DNA of 64,000 bases from positions 186,001 through 250,000 of the forward strand of contig NZ_FONS01000002.1 in the NCBI RefSeq assembly GCF_900112985.1, in the 5' to 3' direction. The stretch is from Pedobacter antarcticus (GTDB lineage: Bacteria > Bacteroidota > Bacteroidia > Sphingobacteriales > Sphingobacteriaceae). Under the pieces are notes generated by a model. That model searched no databases, was not told the origin of the DNA, and saw only the letters and a list, made by a program, of their open reading frames with translations. A program made the translations under genes and the position numbers. Of the stretch, positions 18,409 through 26,901 are shown piece after piece. Within the stretch, counting starts at the first letter, position 1. Each line of letters begins with the position of its first letter.

Positions 18409-20844
18409 ATGAAATTAATGCTGCTCAGCCTGCTTTGTTCTTTCGCCATTTGTACGGTGTCTGCCCAAAGTCTACCCATTAAACGGAAACTACAGGCTAC
18501 TCGTACTATAGCAGCGCCCCGGATCGACGGCGATTTGGCTGACGAGGCCTGGAAACAGGTGATACCCGCTTCGGAATTTATCGAAAACAGGCCGGTACCC
18601 GGAAGGAAAGAGCAGCATGACAGACGCACAGAGGTGCGAATGATCTATGATGATCATGCCGTCTACATAGCGGCAAGAATGTACGATCATCCGGATAGTA
18701 TTGCTCATGAGCTTGTTAACCGTGATAATATCGGTAACGCAGATTTCATAGGGATTATCTTTGACACATTTATGGACGGCATGAATGGAAATGGCTTTTA
18801 TGTCACTGCCGCAGGTGTTCAGTTTGATGCTAAGTATTCACAGAATGGAGATGAGGATTCTAACTGGAATGCAGTTTGGGAGAGCAAGGTTAAGCGTGAT
18901 GAAACCGGTTGGAGTGCGGAAATCAGAATTCCTTACGCAGCTTTGAGGTTCTCAGGAAAAGACGTGCAGAGCTGGGGCGTTAATTTTAACCGTAAAAGGC
19001 AGAAGGCAAATCAGCAGCTTTTTTGGAATGAAGTTGATCCTAAAGTCAGTGGGTTCATCAATCAGGCGGGTCTATGGGAGGGAATTAAAGGGATTAAACC
19101 CGGGCTCCGGTTATCTTTCTCTCCATATCTTTCGACCTACCTGAAGCATTATCCTTTTAATACACCCAATGTTAAAAATACCGTAATGGCTTTTAATGGA
19201 GGAATGGATGTAAAATATGGCATAAACCAAAGTTTTACACTGGATATGACGCTGATTCCGGACTTCGGACAGATCCAATCTGATAACAGGATTCTGAACC
19301 TGACCCCCTTTGAAGTGAAATTCGATGAGAGAAGGCAATTCTTTACCGAAGGGACAGAATTGTTCAATAAAGGGGATCTGTTTTATTCGAAAAGAATTGG
19401 ATCTATTCCTTCTTATTTTAAAGATGTATCGGGAGATCTTCGGGATGGGGAAAAGATAATCAAGTCGCCACTGGAGGCTAAAGTTTTAAATGCAACTAAA
19501 ATTTCGGGTAGAACAGCTGGCGGCCTGGGAATAGGACTGTTTAATGCAATCACAAGTAGCATGAAGACTTTGGTTGAGGACGAGCAGGGTAATCAGCGGG
19601 AGTTAGAAAGTCAGCCTTTAACAAACTACAATGTTTTTGTGCTGGATCAGTCATTAAAAAATAACAGTTCCATCACGCTGATTAATACCAATGTACTGCG
19701 CCGGGGAAATGCCCACGATGCAAATGTGTCTGCATTTTTATTCAACCTGAATGATAAAGCTAACCGCTACTTTGTAAATGGTGCGGCTAAAATGAGCTTG
19801 CTTACCGGCGTCGGCGATGAAAATAGCAGAAAAGGGTTCAATACAGAGCTTAAGTTTGGTAAAAAGAGTGGTACCTGGACCTGGTTCTATCTGCAGAAAA
19901 TTGCAGACGCAAAATTTGATCCGTCCGATATGGGCTTCTTTACAAACAATAACTTTTTTGATCAGCAATTCAATTATGGTTATCAGGTTTACAAACCTAG
20001 CTCCTGGTATAATAAGTGGGAGGCATGGAGTAATCTCAGATATTCGCGCTTGTATAAGCCAGGATCTTACCAGAATTTCGGAGTTGACGGAAACTACTAT
20101 GTTGAGTTTAAAAATTTCTGGTCTGTAGAAACTAATTTTGACTGGCAGCGTAAGGGGCAGGATTTCTATGAGTCGCGAAATGCAGGAAGGGTGTTTCAGA
20201 CCGGAGAGAATTACGGTGTTAAAGTGTATGTAAATCCTAATAAAGCGAAAGCGTATAATTTCGGTGGAAATGTAGGTTACAGGAAAAATTTACTGTTGAA
20301 TGGAAAAGCTTATGATGCATTTTTATTTCAAAACTTCAGACTGAATGATAAGATTTCCTTTGGACTGGACATAGATTACCAGCCTCGGTTTAATTATGCA
20401 GGCTGGGTGCAGAACAGCGGGAGTAATATTATTTTTTCATCTTATGACAGGCACACGATGGAAAATTCGATTGATGCAAAATATAGTTTCAATAACCTGA
20501 TGGGGATTACACTGGTGGTGCGACACTACTGGTCTGACCGTAGAAATAAATCATTTTATACTTTGGACACTAATGGCAGTTTGATTCCTTTAACGGGCGA
20601 ACCACCAGCGGGCACTAACCGGGTCTATAATGTTTTCAATGCTGACCTCATCTATCAGTGGCAGTTTGCACCAGGGAGCGAGCTGAGTGTCGCCTATAAA
20701 AATTCTGCTGAAGGATATGAAGAGCTATACCGGAAGAAATATACAAGAAACCTCGACGCTATCCTTTCCGGACCACAGAATAATAGTCTTTCGGTAAAAG
20801 TCCTGTACTATCTGGATTACCTGGATCTGAAGAAAAAGAGATAG
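18409..20844 (+). CDS. Outer-membrane DUF5916-type protein with N-terminal carbohydrate-binding (CBM9-like) domain
   Basis: An exported protein of about 811 aa. The ATG at 18409 gives a clean signal peptide (MKLMLLSLLCSFAICTVSAQ). The longer frame would start with a TTG inside the tandem repeat, so I reject it. Residues about 30-230 look like a CBM9-type domain (RTIAAPRIDGDLADEAWKQ, then SWGVNFNRKRQ). The remainder fits the DUF5916 pattern (FDERRQFFTEGTELFN, YSKRIGS) with many alternating beta strands, as in an outer-membrane barrel. The substrate is unknown. Its stop is directly adjacent to the stop of the convergent DUF3078 gene. Confidence 0.82.
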   Translation: MKLMLLSLLCSFAICTVSAQSLPIKRKLQATRTIAAPRIDGDLADEAWKQVIPASEFIENRPVPGRKEQHDRRTEVRMIYDDHAVYIAARMYDHPDSIAHELVNRDNIGNADFIGIIFDTFMDGMNGNGFYVTAAGVQFDAKYSQNGDEDSNWNAVWESKVKRDETGWSAEIRIPYAALRFSGKDVQSWGVNFNRKRQKANQQLFWNEVDPKVSGFINQAGLWEGIKGIKPGLRLSFSPYLSTYLKHYPFNTPNVKNTVMAFNGGMDVKYGINQSFTLDMTLIPDFGQIQSDNRILNLTPFEVKFDERRQFFTEGTELFNKGDLFYSKRIGSIPSYFKDVSGDLRDGEKIIKSPLEAKVLNATKISGRTAGGLGIGLFNAITSSMKTLVEDEQGNQRELESQPLTNYNVFVLDQSLKNNSSITLINTNVLRRGNAHDANVSAFLFNLNDKANRYFVNGAAKMSLLTGVGDENSRKGFNTELKFGKKSGTWTWFYLQKIADAKFDPSDMGFFTNNNFFDQQFNYGYQVYKPSSWYNKWEAWSNLRYSRLYKPGSYQNFGVDGNYYVEFKNFWSVETNFDWQRKGQDFYESRNAGRVFQTGENYGVKVYVNPNKAKAYNFGGNVGYRKNLLLNGKAYDAFLFQNFRLNDKISFGLDIDYQPRFNYAGWVQNSGSNIIFSSYDRHTMENSIDAKYSFNNLMGITLVVRHYWSDRRNKSFYTLDTNGSLIPLTGEPPAGTNRVYNVFNADLIYQWQFAPGSELSVAYKNSAEGYEELYRKKYTRNLDAILSGPQNNSLSVKVLYYLDYLDLKKKR

Positions 20845-21900
20845 TTATCTCGGGAAAACAAACATCAGGCCCATAGCCAGGGTTTGACTTCCCTGAATTT
20901 TAAGGTCAGTATCTTTATCATACAAACCCACACCGGTTAAGGAGACATTCATGAAACGGTTGATCTTAGCTGTAAGCGCAACGTCCAGCCGGTGATCTAT
21001 TTGCCCGAAGTCATCATATGGAATAAATAAGGCATAACGGGTTTTCAGGTTCACATTATGGAAAATGTCTTTATCGAATGCTGTAACAACCTGAAAGGCG
21101 AGATCATTTTTAAAGCTCTTATTATAAGCAATACCATAATTGTCTGTTTTGCCTGCATTCTCTATGTTTTCTGGTGTTTCATTTGGATTGGCTGCAATTG
21201 CCCTAGCTCTTTTTGCCGCATTTAAAGTCTCATTGTCCAATACAAATGTCTGTCTCGCGGTACCGGTACCTATTCTGGTGGAAAAAAACTTGCTTGGTTT
21301 GTATTCAAAACCTATTGATTGGGTCAGGTAACCTGGAGACATGAATTTGGAGATCAGGGTAGGCGTTTCTACATTATTGATAGTTGAATAAGAGAAGCCA
21401 TTGTCAAACTGAGATTCAAAAGTAAGGGAACCGAAGAAATACCAGTTTTTAGACAACTGGAAGGCTGCTTTATTATCCCAGAAAATTCTGTCATTAGTTT
21501 TCTTTTGTAATTGATCACGGTTTTTGATCTTTCCGTACTGCAGATTTAATTCTGTTACATAGCTATAGTTCTCTTTAACGTACTCTGCTTTGTAATTAAC
21601 CAATCCTCCTACGGCCAGCGAGTTTACCCCACCTCCTTTCCAGTTATTACTAAATGAAGACTGATTGACATTAATGCCAATAGCTGTAGTTGTTTTCCAA
21701 TAGTTGACTTTTGAGCTGATGACGACCGGACTGATGTCTACAGGTCTGAAATCTATAATACCATTCAGAACCGGTAAAGGGCTCCGTTTGAGTTTAAGAT
21801 CATAGTTTTTAATATTGACAGGTACAGAATCTACGTCCTGCGCTTGAACCTGTGCTGAAACTGCAAACAAAATAAACAGACATCCGAAAATAGTTCTCAT
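20845..21900 (-). CDS. DUF3078-type outer-membrane protein
   Basis: A 351-aa protein with a signal peptide (MRTIFGCLFILFAVSAQVQAQ). The body matches the DUF3078 pattern: NVNQSSFSNNWKGGG, then NDRIFWDNKAAFQLSKNWY, with many amphipathic beta strands and a terminal Phe-Pro-Arg. This suggests a small outer-membrane barrel. No function is established for the family. It begins an apparent minus-strand run that ends at convergent genes. Confidence 0.8.
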   Translation of the reverse strand: MRTIFGCLFILFAVSAQVQAQDVDSVPVNIKNYDLKLKRSPLPVLNGIIDFRPVDISPVVISSKVNYWKTTTAIGINVNQSSFSNNWKGGGVNSLAVGGLVNYKAEYVKENYSYVTELNLQYGKIKNRDQLQKKTNDRIFWDNKAAFQLSKNWYFFGSLTFESQFDNGFSYSTINNVETPTLISKFMSPGYLTQSIGFEYKPSKFFSTRIGTGTARQTFVLDNETLNAAKRARAIAANPNETPENIENAGKTDNYGIAYNKSFKNDLAFQVVTAFDKDIFHNVNLKTRYALFIPYDDFGQIDHRLDVALTAKINRFMNVSLTGVGLYDKDTDLKIQGSQTLAMGLMFVFPR

Positions 21901-21925
21901 CGTTACAAAGAAAAGAAAAATGTTC

Positions 21926-22267
21926 CTATTGATGCCTAGAATTGAATAAAAATTTCAGCCATGCATAGCTTTTCCTCACTTTCAGGTAGTTGAAATTCTG
22001 TTCATTAGCATAGGCTTCCTGTTCAAAGCAGCTTTGTCTGTAGGCCTGATCATGGTTTCCTGACTTTGCAAGATTAATCAGATAAAAGATCAAGTACAGT
22101 AAATAGAAAGGTAGAATTAATAATTCCAGTTGTTGTCTGAAATGAATCATTTCATGATTGATTAACAGAGGGTTATCAATTTGGTTCCGCGATTTAAACA
22201 GTATGAAAGGATAGATCGCCATCGCTGTCGCAGGAAGCGGCCTGAAAACTATTTTCCAATATTTCAT
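21926..22267 (-). CDS. Small membrane-associated HExxH protein, possible metallopeptidase
   Basis: A 113-aa protein containing NHEMIHFRQQ, an HExxH zinc-peptidase-type motif at about residues 38-42, followed by a hydrophobic segment (LLILPFYLLYLIFYLI). An acidic stretch (SCFEQEAYANEQN) after the helix could supply a third metal ligand. It is short for a peptidase. Its ATG overlaps the stop of the upstream secreted gene (ATGA), so the pair is translationally coupled. The activity is inferred only from the motif. Confidence 0.65.
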   Translation of the reverse strand: MKYWKIVFRPLPATAMAIYPFILFKSRNQIDNPLLINHEMIHFRQQLELLILPFYLLYLIFYLINLAKSGNHDQAYRQSCFEQEAYANEQNFNYLKVRKSYAWLKFLFNSRHQ

Positions 22268-23019
22268 GGGTTTGCATTCAGTTGCACCTTCAATAAGGGA
22301 GGCAGGCGTAAAGCTTTAGGATTCCTTTTATAGGTGCTATAATTATTCTTCAGAAAAACAATAAACGCATAGTCCGATGCAGCGAGTACAAAGTCATAGC
22401 TCGGGCGGTATTGCTGCATAAAATCTGTGAGCTCATAATCTTTAATTCTCAGTGCGCGGCTTACGAAGGCCGGATTAAACCGGTAGTCTATAATTTCCTC
22501 TTTATAATCGCGCTCCAGAATAGCCTGCAAGTGTCTGGCGTTTCGTCCTTTACGGCTTAAGAGATTATAAATGGCGTCAATTCCCAGACCTACACCGCGA
22601 GAGCTCAGGTTAAGCAGGTCTTTAGAGCTCCCCAGGTCTGTCGCATACTTGTATGCCCTGGTATTTTGCTCATGCCGTTGCTTTGGTGTCAGTGCGCTGC
22701 CTATAATGGAGACCTCCCGTAGTTGTACGGCAAGTGGTTTTAACTGAAAGAAAATAGTCTTCGTTCCTTTATAAACAAGTGTATCAATACCATACCCCTG
22801 TAAAGCAGCAAACAGTGTGTCCCCAACTACAGCCTGAGTCGAAAATTCTCCCTTCTGGTTGTTATATATTCCTTCGTCGTTATGGGAATTATATATATAT
22901 ACTTTAGCGAGTCGTTGCTTTGATTCATTATCTACCACAAAGCCCTGGACAGGTTTTATTTGTGCGTTAGCAACCATCCCTGCCCATAGAATAAGCGTAA
23001 GCAGCAGCAGTATTTTCAT
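22264..23019 (-). CDS. Secreted CarboxypepD_reg-like domain protein
   Basis: A protein of about 251 aa. The ATG at 23019 gives a signal peptide (MKILLLLTLILWAGMVANAQ); the longer frame adds 16 residues with no signal character. A CarboxypepD_reg-like beta-sandwich follows (VQGFVVDNESKQRLAKVYIY, KGEFSTQAVVGDTLFAALQGYG). The C-terminal half (about 120-251) is charged and unassigned. It is coupled through ATGA to the small HExxH protein. Confidence 0.72.
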   Translation of the reverse strand: MKILLLLTLILWAGMVANAQIKPVQGFVVDNESKQRLAKVYIYNSHNDEGIYNNQKGEFSTQAVVGDTLFAALQGYGIDTLVYKGTKTIFFQLKPLAVQLREVSIIGSALTPKQRHEQNTRAYKYATDLGSSKDLLNLSSRGVGLGIDAIYNLLSRKGRNARHLQAILERDYKEEIIDYRFNPAFVSRALRIKDYELTDFMQQYRPSYDFVLAASDYAFIVFLKNNYSTYKRNPKALRLPPLLKVQLNANP

Positions 23020-23066
23020 GCCGGTAAAATTACCTGTATTATAATCCATACCTGCAGAAAATAACA

Positions 23067-23903
23067 TTATTTAACAACAACCAGCTTCTGTCCGATCTTA
23101 ATTCCTTCGTCATTCAGATTATTCAACGCTTTCAATTCGTCGACGGTCATATTAAATCTTTTTGCAATGTTATAAAGGGTATCACCTTTTTCCACGGTAT
23201 AGTTAGGCTCTGTTGTGTTAATTATCTGTTTTGAAGGGGGCTGTGCTACTGGCTGGAATTTTTTGGTTTCTTTTGGAATGTTAGCATTGATCTCCGTAAA
23301 TACCCGGTCTTCTCTTCTGATTTTTTCAGGCTCAGATTCCGGCTGATCATACTGGTGCAGCTGATATTTTTCAATCAGGTTGATGAGCATCTCGGGATAT
23401 CGTGGATTTGTTGCATAACCAGCCTGTTTCAGGCCCTTTGCCCAGTTAACATAATCATTTTTGTCCAGTTCGAACAAAGCACTGTACCTTTTACGCTTCA
23501 GAAATTCGGAGTGATCTTTATAGGATTCCCTCGCGTCTTTATAAACACGGAAACAGTCGTTACTTTTATCATCGTCTTTATAGTATGCCTTCCCTTTCCA
23601 TTCAGATGTACACTTAATACCAAAATGATTATTGGCAAATTTAGCTAAGCTACTGTTACCGCTGCCGGACTCAATGATACCTTGTGCCAGAGTAATGCTG
23701 GCAGGGACACCATATGTATTCATTTCTTCGATGGCTACGCCTTTAAATGCAGCGATATAACTGAGCGTAGTGTAGTCTTTGAAGTTTGCATTTGCTTTAC
23801 TTGCCTCTTTTTCAATCTGTTTATTATTACGGTGATATTTTCTGGTTTTACAGCCGGAAAAGATAAGCAAGGTTATAGTTAGCGATAAAAGTAATTTTTT
23901 CAT
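23067..23903 (-). CDS. Lipoprotein glucosaminidase with C-terminal LysM domain
   Basis: Probable peptidoglycan N-acetylglucosaminidase of 278 aa. The start is a lipoprotein signal peptide with lipobox LIFSGC. A glucosaminidase (GH73-type) domain spans about residues 45-190, with the catalytic-Glu motif LAQGIIESGSGNSSLA and NNHFGIKC. One LysM repeat near the C terminus (YTVEKGDTLYNIAKRFN) should bind glycan. I start at the ATG at 23903; a TTG lies directly upstream. It is a paralog of the next gene on the strand. Confidence 0.9.
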   Translation of the reverse strand: MKKLLLSLTITLLIFSGCKTRKYHRNNKQIEKEASKANANFKDYTTLSYIAAFKGVAIEEMNTYGVPASITLAQGIIESGSGNSSLAKFANNHFGIKCTSEWKGKAYYKDDDKSNDCFRVYKDARESYKDHSEFLKRKRYSALFELDKNDYVNWAKGLKQAGYATNPRYPEMLINLIEKYQLHQYDQPESEPEKIRREDRVFTEINANIPKETKKFQPVAQPPSKQIINTTEPNYTVEKGDTLYNIAKRFNMTVDELKALNNLNDEGIKIGQKLVVVK

Positions 23904-23937
23904 CAAGTATGTTTTGTTTTCAATGGTGCAGGTGTCA

Positions 23938-24648
23938 TTAAATTCTAAGCTTCTGGCCAGGTTTCAGTGCTGATTTTTTTAATCCATTTCTTTTCATCAG
24001 TGCCTTCGCAGTTGTACATCTTGAAAGCGCAATCCTATTGAGATTATCTCCTTTTTTTACGGTGTACATTTTACTGTTGCTGCGGTTATTTCTGGTGCGT
24101 TTTTTAGCCGTATAGCTTTTCTTTTTAAGAACCGGGGCAACTTTTACCGGCTCGACATAGTCTGCTGGTCTATCGTCATACTGATACAGCTGGTACTTAT
24201 TTATAATCGCTATTACCTGATTAGCCCAGGTACGGCTGCTTGCATAGCCACCTCTTTGTATACCTCTTGCCCAGCCTGCATAATCATACTGATCATAAAG
24301 ATCAAATAATCTGCTGAATGAGGATCTGTTTTGAAGCACCTCGACGAAATTAGTATAAGAGTCTGCAGCGGTTCCATAATCTTTATAAGAGGAATTGATC
24401 GCAGTATTACTATTGGAGCCTTTAATGCCGAAGTGATTATTCAGATGGCGGGCAACTTTACTTTTACCGGCTGCTGATTCATGGATTGCCACCGCAAGTA
24501 TAACGCTGGCGGGGACTTCATATTCGCGCATAAGTTCCTGTGCGTAATCTGTGTGTTCGTCTACATAGTCCTGAATGGACTGGCTTCTGACAGTAACTGC
24601 TGTAATCAACAGGCAGCATAGGGTCAGTAATAAACTTTTTTTAATCAT
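23938..24648 (-). CDS. Exported glucosaminidase with C-terminal LysM domain
   Basis: A 236-aa paralog of the neighbouring lipoprotein. It has a cleavable signal peptide (LLLTLCCLLITAVTVRSQ) with no obvious lipobox. The GH73-type domain has the catalytic-Glu region LAVAIHESAAGKSKVA and NNHFGIKG. A basic linker (KKKSYTAKKRTRNNR) leads to a single LysM repeat (YTVKKGDNLNRIALSR). The pair probably arose by tandem duplication, one copy lipid-anchored and one released. It follows the methyltransferase gene with a 2-bp gap. Confidence 0.88.
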   Translation of the reverse strand: MIKKSLLLTLCCLLITAVTVRSQSIQDYVDEHTDYAQELMREYEVPASVILAVAIHESAAGKSKVARHLNNHFGIKGSNSNTAINSSYKDYGTAADSYTNFVEVLQNRSSFSRLFDLYDQYDYAGWARGIQRGGYASSRTWANQVIAIINKYQLYQYDDRPADYVEPVKVAPVLKKKSYTAKKRTRNNRSNSKMYTVKKGDNLNRIALSRCTTAKALMKRNGLKKSALKPGQKLRI

Positions 24649-24650
24649 TT

Positions 24651-25286
24651 TTATTTTTTTCTGATTATAAACAAGCCGTCACGTACGGGAAGAATGAGTT
24701 TCTCTATCCTGGGATCGGCTGCTATTTTATCATTAAAAGCACTGATGTTTCTGGTATCCTTATCCTGTTGGTTCGTCAGTACTTTACCGCTCCAAAGGAC
24801 ATTATCTACTATAATCAGACCTCCGGGTCTCAACCGGTCAAAAACGAGGTCATAGTAAGTTCCGTTATTTTTTTTATCTGCGTCTATAAAGACGAGATCA
24901 AATGTTTCGTCTATTTCAGAAAGACTTTTACTGGCATCTCCGAGAATGTATTGAATGGAACCAGTATAACCAGCTTCTTCAAAATATTCCCTTACACGGT
25001 CTTCCAGTTCTTCATTAATATCAAGAGTATATAAAATTCCGTCATCGGTCAGGCCTTCTGCAAGGCACAATGTTGCATAGCCGGTAAAAGTTCCGATTTC
25101 AAGGATTCTGCGTGGATTCACCAATTTACTGAGCATACTGAGTACGCGGCCCTGATAGTGCCCGGAAAGCATTCTCGGCATTAATACCTTAAGATTGGTT
25201 TCCCGGTCTATCCGCTGTAATAAAGCAGATTCTGGTTCGCAGAATTGAAGTAATAGCTGGCTTAAGTCTTCTTGTATCAGGCTCAT
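24651..25286 (-). CDS. SAM-dependent O-methyltransferase (class I, catechol-type)
   Basis: A 211-aa cytoplasmic methyltransferase. The SAM-binding loop RRILEIGTFTGYATLCLAEG, the acidic YTLDINEELEDRVREYF and the metal-binding LVFIDADKKN match the O-methyltransferase family 3 (caffeoyl-CoA/catechol type). The substrate is not evident. It lies 8 bp after ruvX and 2 bp before the glucosaminidase gene, so it belongs to the same transcription unit. Confidence 0.9.
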   Translation of the reverse strand: MSLIQEDLSQLLLQFCEPESALLQRIDRETNLKVLMPRMLSGHYQGRVLSMLSKLVNPRRILEIGTFTGYATLCLAEGLTDDGILYTLDINEELEDRVREYFEEAGYTGSIQYILGDASKSLSEIDETFDLVFIDADKKNNGTYYDLVFDRLRPGGLIIVDNVLWSGKVLTNQQDKDTRNISAFNDKIAADPRIEKLILPVRDGLFIIRKK

Positions 25287-25294
25287 AAGTTGGT

Positions 25295-25711
25295 TTATAA
25301 ACGGTGTTCCTCCATGAAATATTGTAAAATGATCGTGGCGGCTATCGTATCGACCCGTTCTTTATTTCGGCGGTCTTGTTTTTTAAGGCCACTTTGCATG
25401 ATCGCCTGCTGAGCTATTTTTGAGGTAAACCTTTCGTCAACCCGGTATTGCGGGATTAGCGGGAAGTTCTTTTTAAGAATAGTGGTAAAGCCTTTGACAT
25501 GCTGAGCAGATTCCGACGGGGTACCGTCCATTTGTTTCGGTTCGCCAATCACAAATGCTTCTACAGCTTCTGTCAATAGGTATTTATGGAGATATTCGAC
25601 GATATCTTTAGGGTGCACAGTATCTAGCCCTGTCGCAATAATTTGCAGGGGATCGGTAACGGCAATACCTATTCTTTTGGTGCCATAATCAAATGCGATA
25701 ATACGGGACAT
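25295..25711 (-). CDS. ruvX: Holliday junction resolvase-like RuvX/YqgF
   Basis: An RNase H-fold nuclease of 138 aa, implicated in Holliday-junction cleavage and in 16S rRNA 5'-end processing. The first catalytic motif is FDYGTKRIGIAVTDP. The second, AFVIGEPKQMDGTPS, and the last, DERFTS with RVDTIAA, are present. The ATG at 25711 is the family start (MSRIIAFDYG); the longer frame to 25831 runs into the divergent holB gene. Only 39 bp separate the two start codons. Confidence 0.93.
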   Translation of the reverse strand: MSRIIAFDYGTKRIGIAVTDPLQIIATGLDTVHPKDIVEYLHKYLLTEAVEAFVIGEPKQMDGTPSESAQHVKGFTTILKKNFPLIPQYRVDERFTSKIAQQAIMQSGLKKQDRRNKERVDTIAATIILQYFMEEHRL

Positions 25712-25750
25712 AGCTGCAAAGATTGTTATAAATTTACTATTTTGCACCAA

Positions 25751-26899
25751 ATGCAGTTCAAAGACATCGTAGGACAACAGGAAATTAAGCAGCAATTGAT
25801 ACAGACTGTCACTGAAAACAGGATGAGTCATGCCCAGTTATTTCTGTCTCCGGAGGGGAGTGGTTCTTTGGCGCTGGCTATTGCCTATGCTCAGTATATC
25901 AATTGTTTAGATAAATCTGACACTGATAGTTGCGGTGTCTGCAGCTCCTGCAGAAAGTACGAAAGGTATATTCATCCGGATCTTCATTTTTCTTATCCGT
26001 TTTTTGCGTCGAAAGATGTGCGGGTTGCAACAGATGTACTCGATGAATGGAGAACAATGCTGCTGGAAGATCCATATGTAAACCTTGATCTCTGGCGATC
26101 GCGTCTGAACGCGGAAAACAAACAGGCGAATATTAATATCGCAGAATGCCATGATATCATCAAAAAATTAAGTTTCAAAGCTTTTGAGGCAGAAACCAAG
26201 GTTTTAATTATCTGGTTACCCGAATTTTTAGAAAAAGAGGGGAATTCTTTGCTGAAAATTATTGAAGAACCAACACCTCATACTTTATTCGTTCTGGTTG
26301 CACACAATCAGGAACAAATTTTATCGACCTTATTATCGAGGACTCAGATTGTGAAGATACCTAAACTGCCTTCGGCAACTGTGGTTGAGCATCTGTGTAC
26401 TCATTATAACCTGGACAGAGATATTGCGGCTACCTACAGTTTTCTTGCAGATGGAAACTTGATAGAGGCGAAATCAATGGTTATTCACCAGCAGAATGAT
26501 AATGCAGTTCTGTTTTCTGAATGGCTGCGGATGGGCTATGGTAACAAGGTACCTGATCTAATTAGTTTTGTGGAACAGGCCGCAGGCTGGGGAAGGGAAA
26601 ATCAGAAAAATTTCCTAAAATACGGGATCAGTTTTCTTAGAGAATGCAGTTTGCTGCTCAGTGGTGCCGAAGCTTTAGTTAAATTACCGGAAAATGTTTT
26701 GGAAACGGCGAAGAAGCTCAGTGAAAAAGTTTTGGACCTAACAATGGCTGAAGCTATCATTGAGGTGCTTGAGCAGGCCCATTATCATATTGAAAGGAAC
26801 GCTAATCCTAAAATACTATTTTTAGATGTATCTTTACAACTGGTAAAAATTATCAAATTTAAAACGCTCCCGAAAGGGACTCAATATATATACAATTAG
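25751..26899 (+). CDS. holB: DNA polymerase III delta' subunit
   Basis: Clamp-loader subunit of about 382 aa. It starts MQFKDIVGQQEIKQQL at 25751, preceded by TATTTTGCACCAA. The P-loop is degenerate (SPEGSGSLALA), as expected for a non-hydrolysing delta'. The zinc module CxxCxxC is visible as DSCGVCSSC after a first Cys in NCLDKS. The sensor-like segment IIEEPTPHTLFVLVA and LSRTQIVKIPKL follow. It is 2 bp from the PSP1-domain gene, so the two are in one operon, as is common for yaaT/holB pairs. Confidence 0.9.
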   Translation: MQFKDIVGQQEIKQQLIQTVTENRMSHAQLFLSPEGSGSLALAIAYAQYINCLDKSDTDSCGVCSSCRKYERYIHPDLHFSYPFFASKDVRVATDVLDEWRTMLLEDPYVNLDLWRSRLNAENKQANINIAECHDIIKKLSFKAFEAETKVLIIWLPEFLEKEGNSLLKIIEEPTPHTLFVLVAHNQEQILSTLLSRTQIVKIPKLPSATVVEHLCTHYNLDRDIAATYSFLADGNLIEAKSMVIHQQNDNAVLFSEWLRMGYGNKVPDLISFVEQAAGWGRENQKNFLKYGISFLRECSLLLSGAEALVKLPENVLETAKKLSEKVLDLTMAEAIIEVLEQAHYHIERNANPKILFLDVSLQLVKIIKFKTLPKGTQYIYN

Positions 26900-26901
26900 T
26901 T

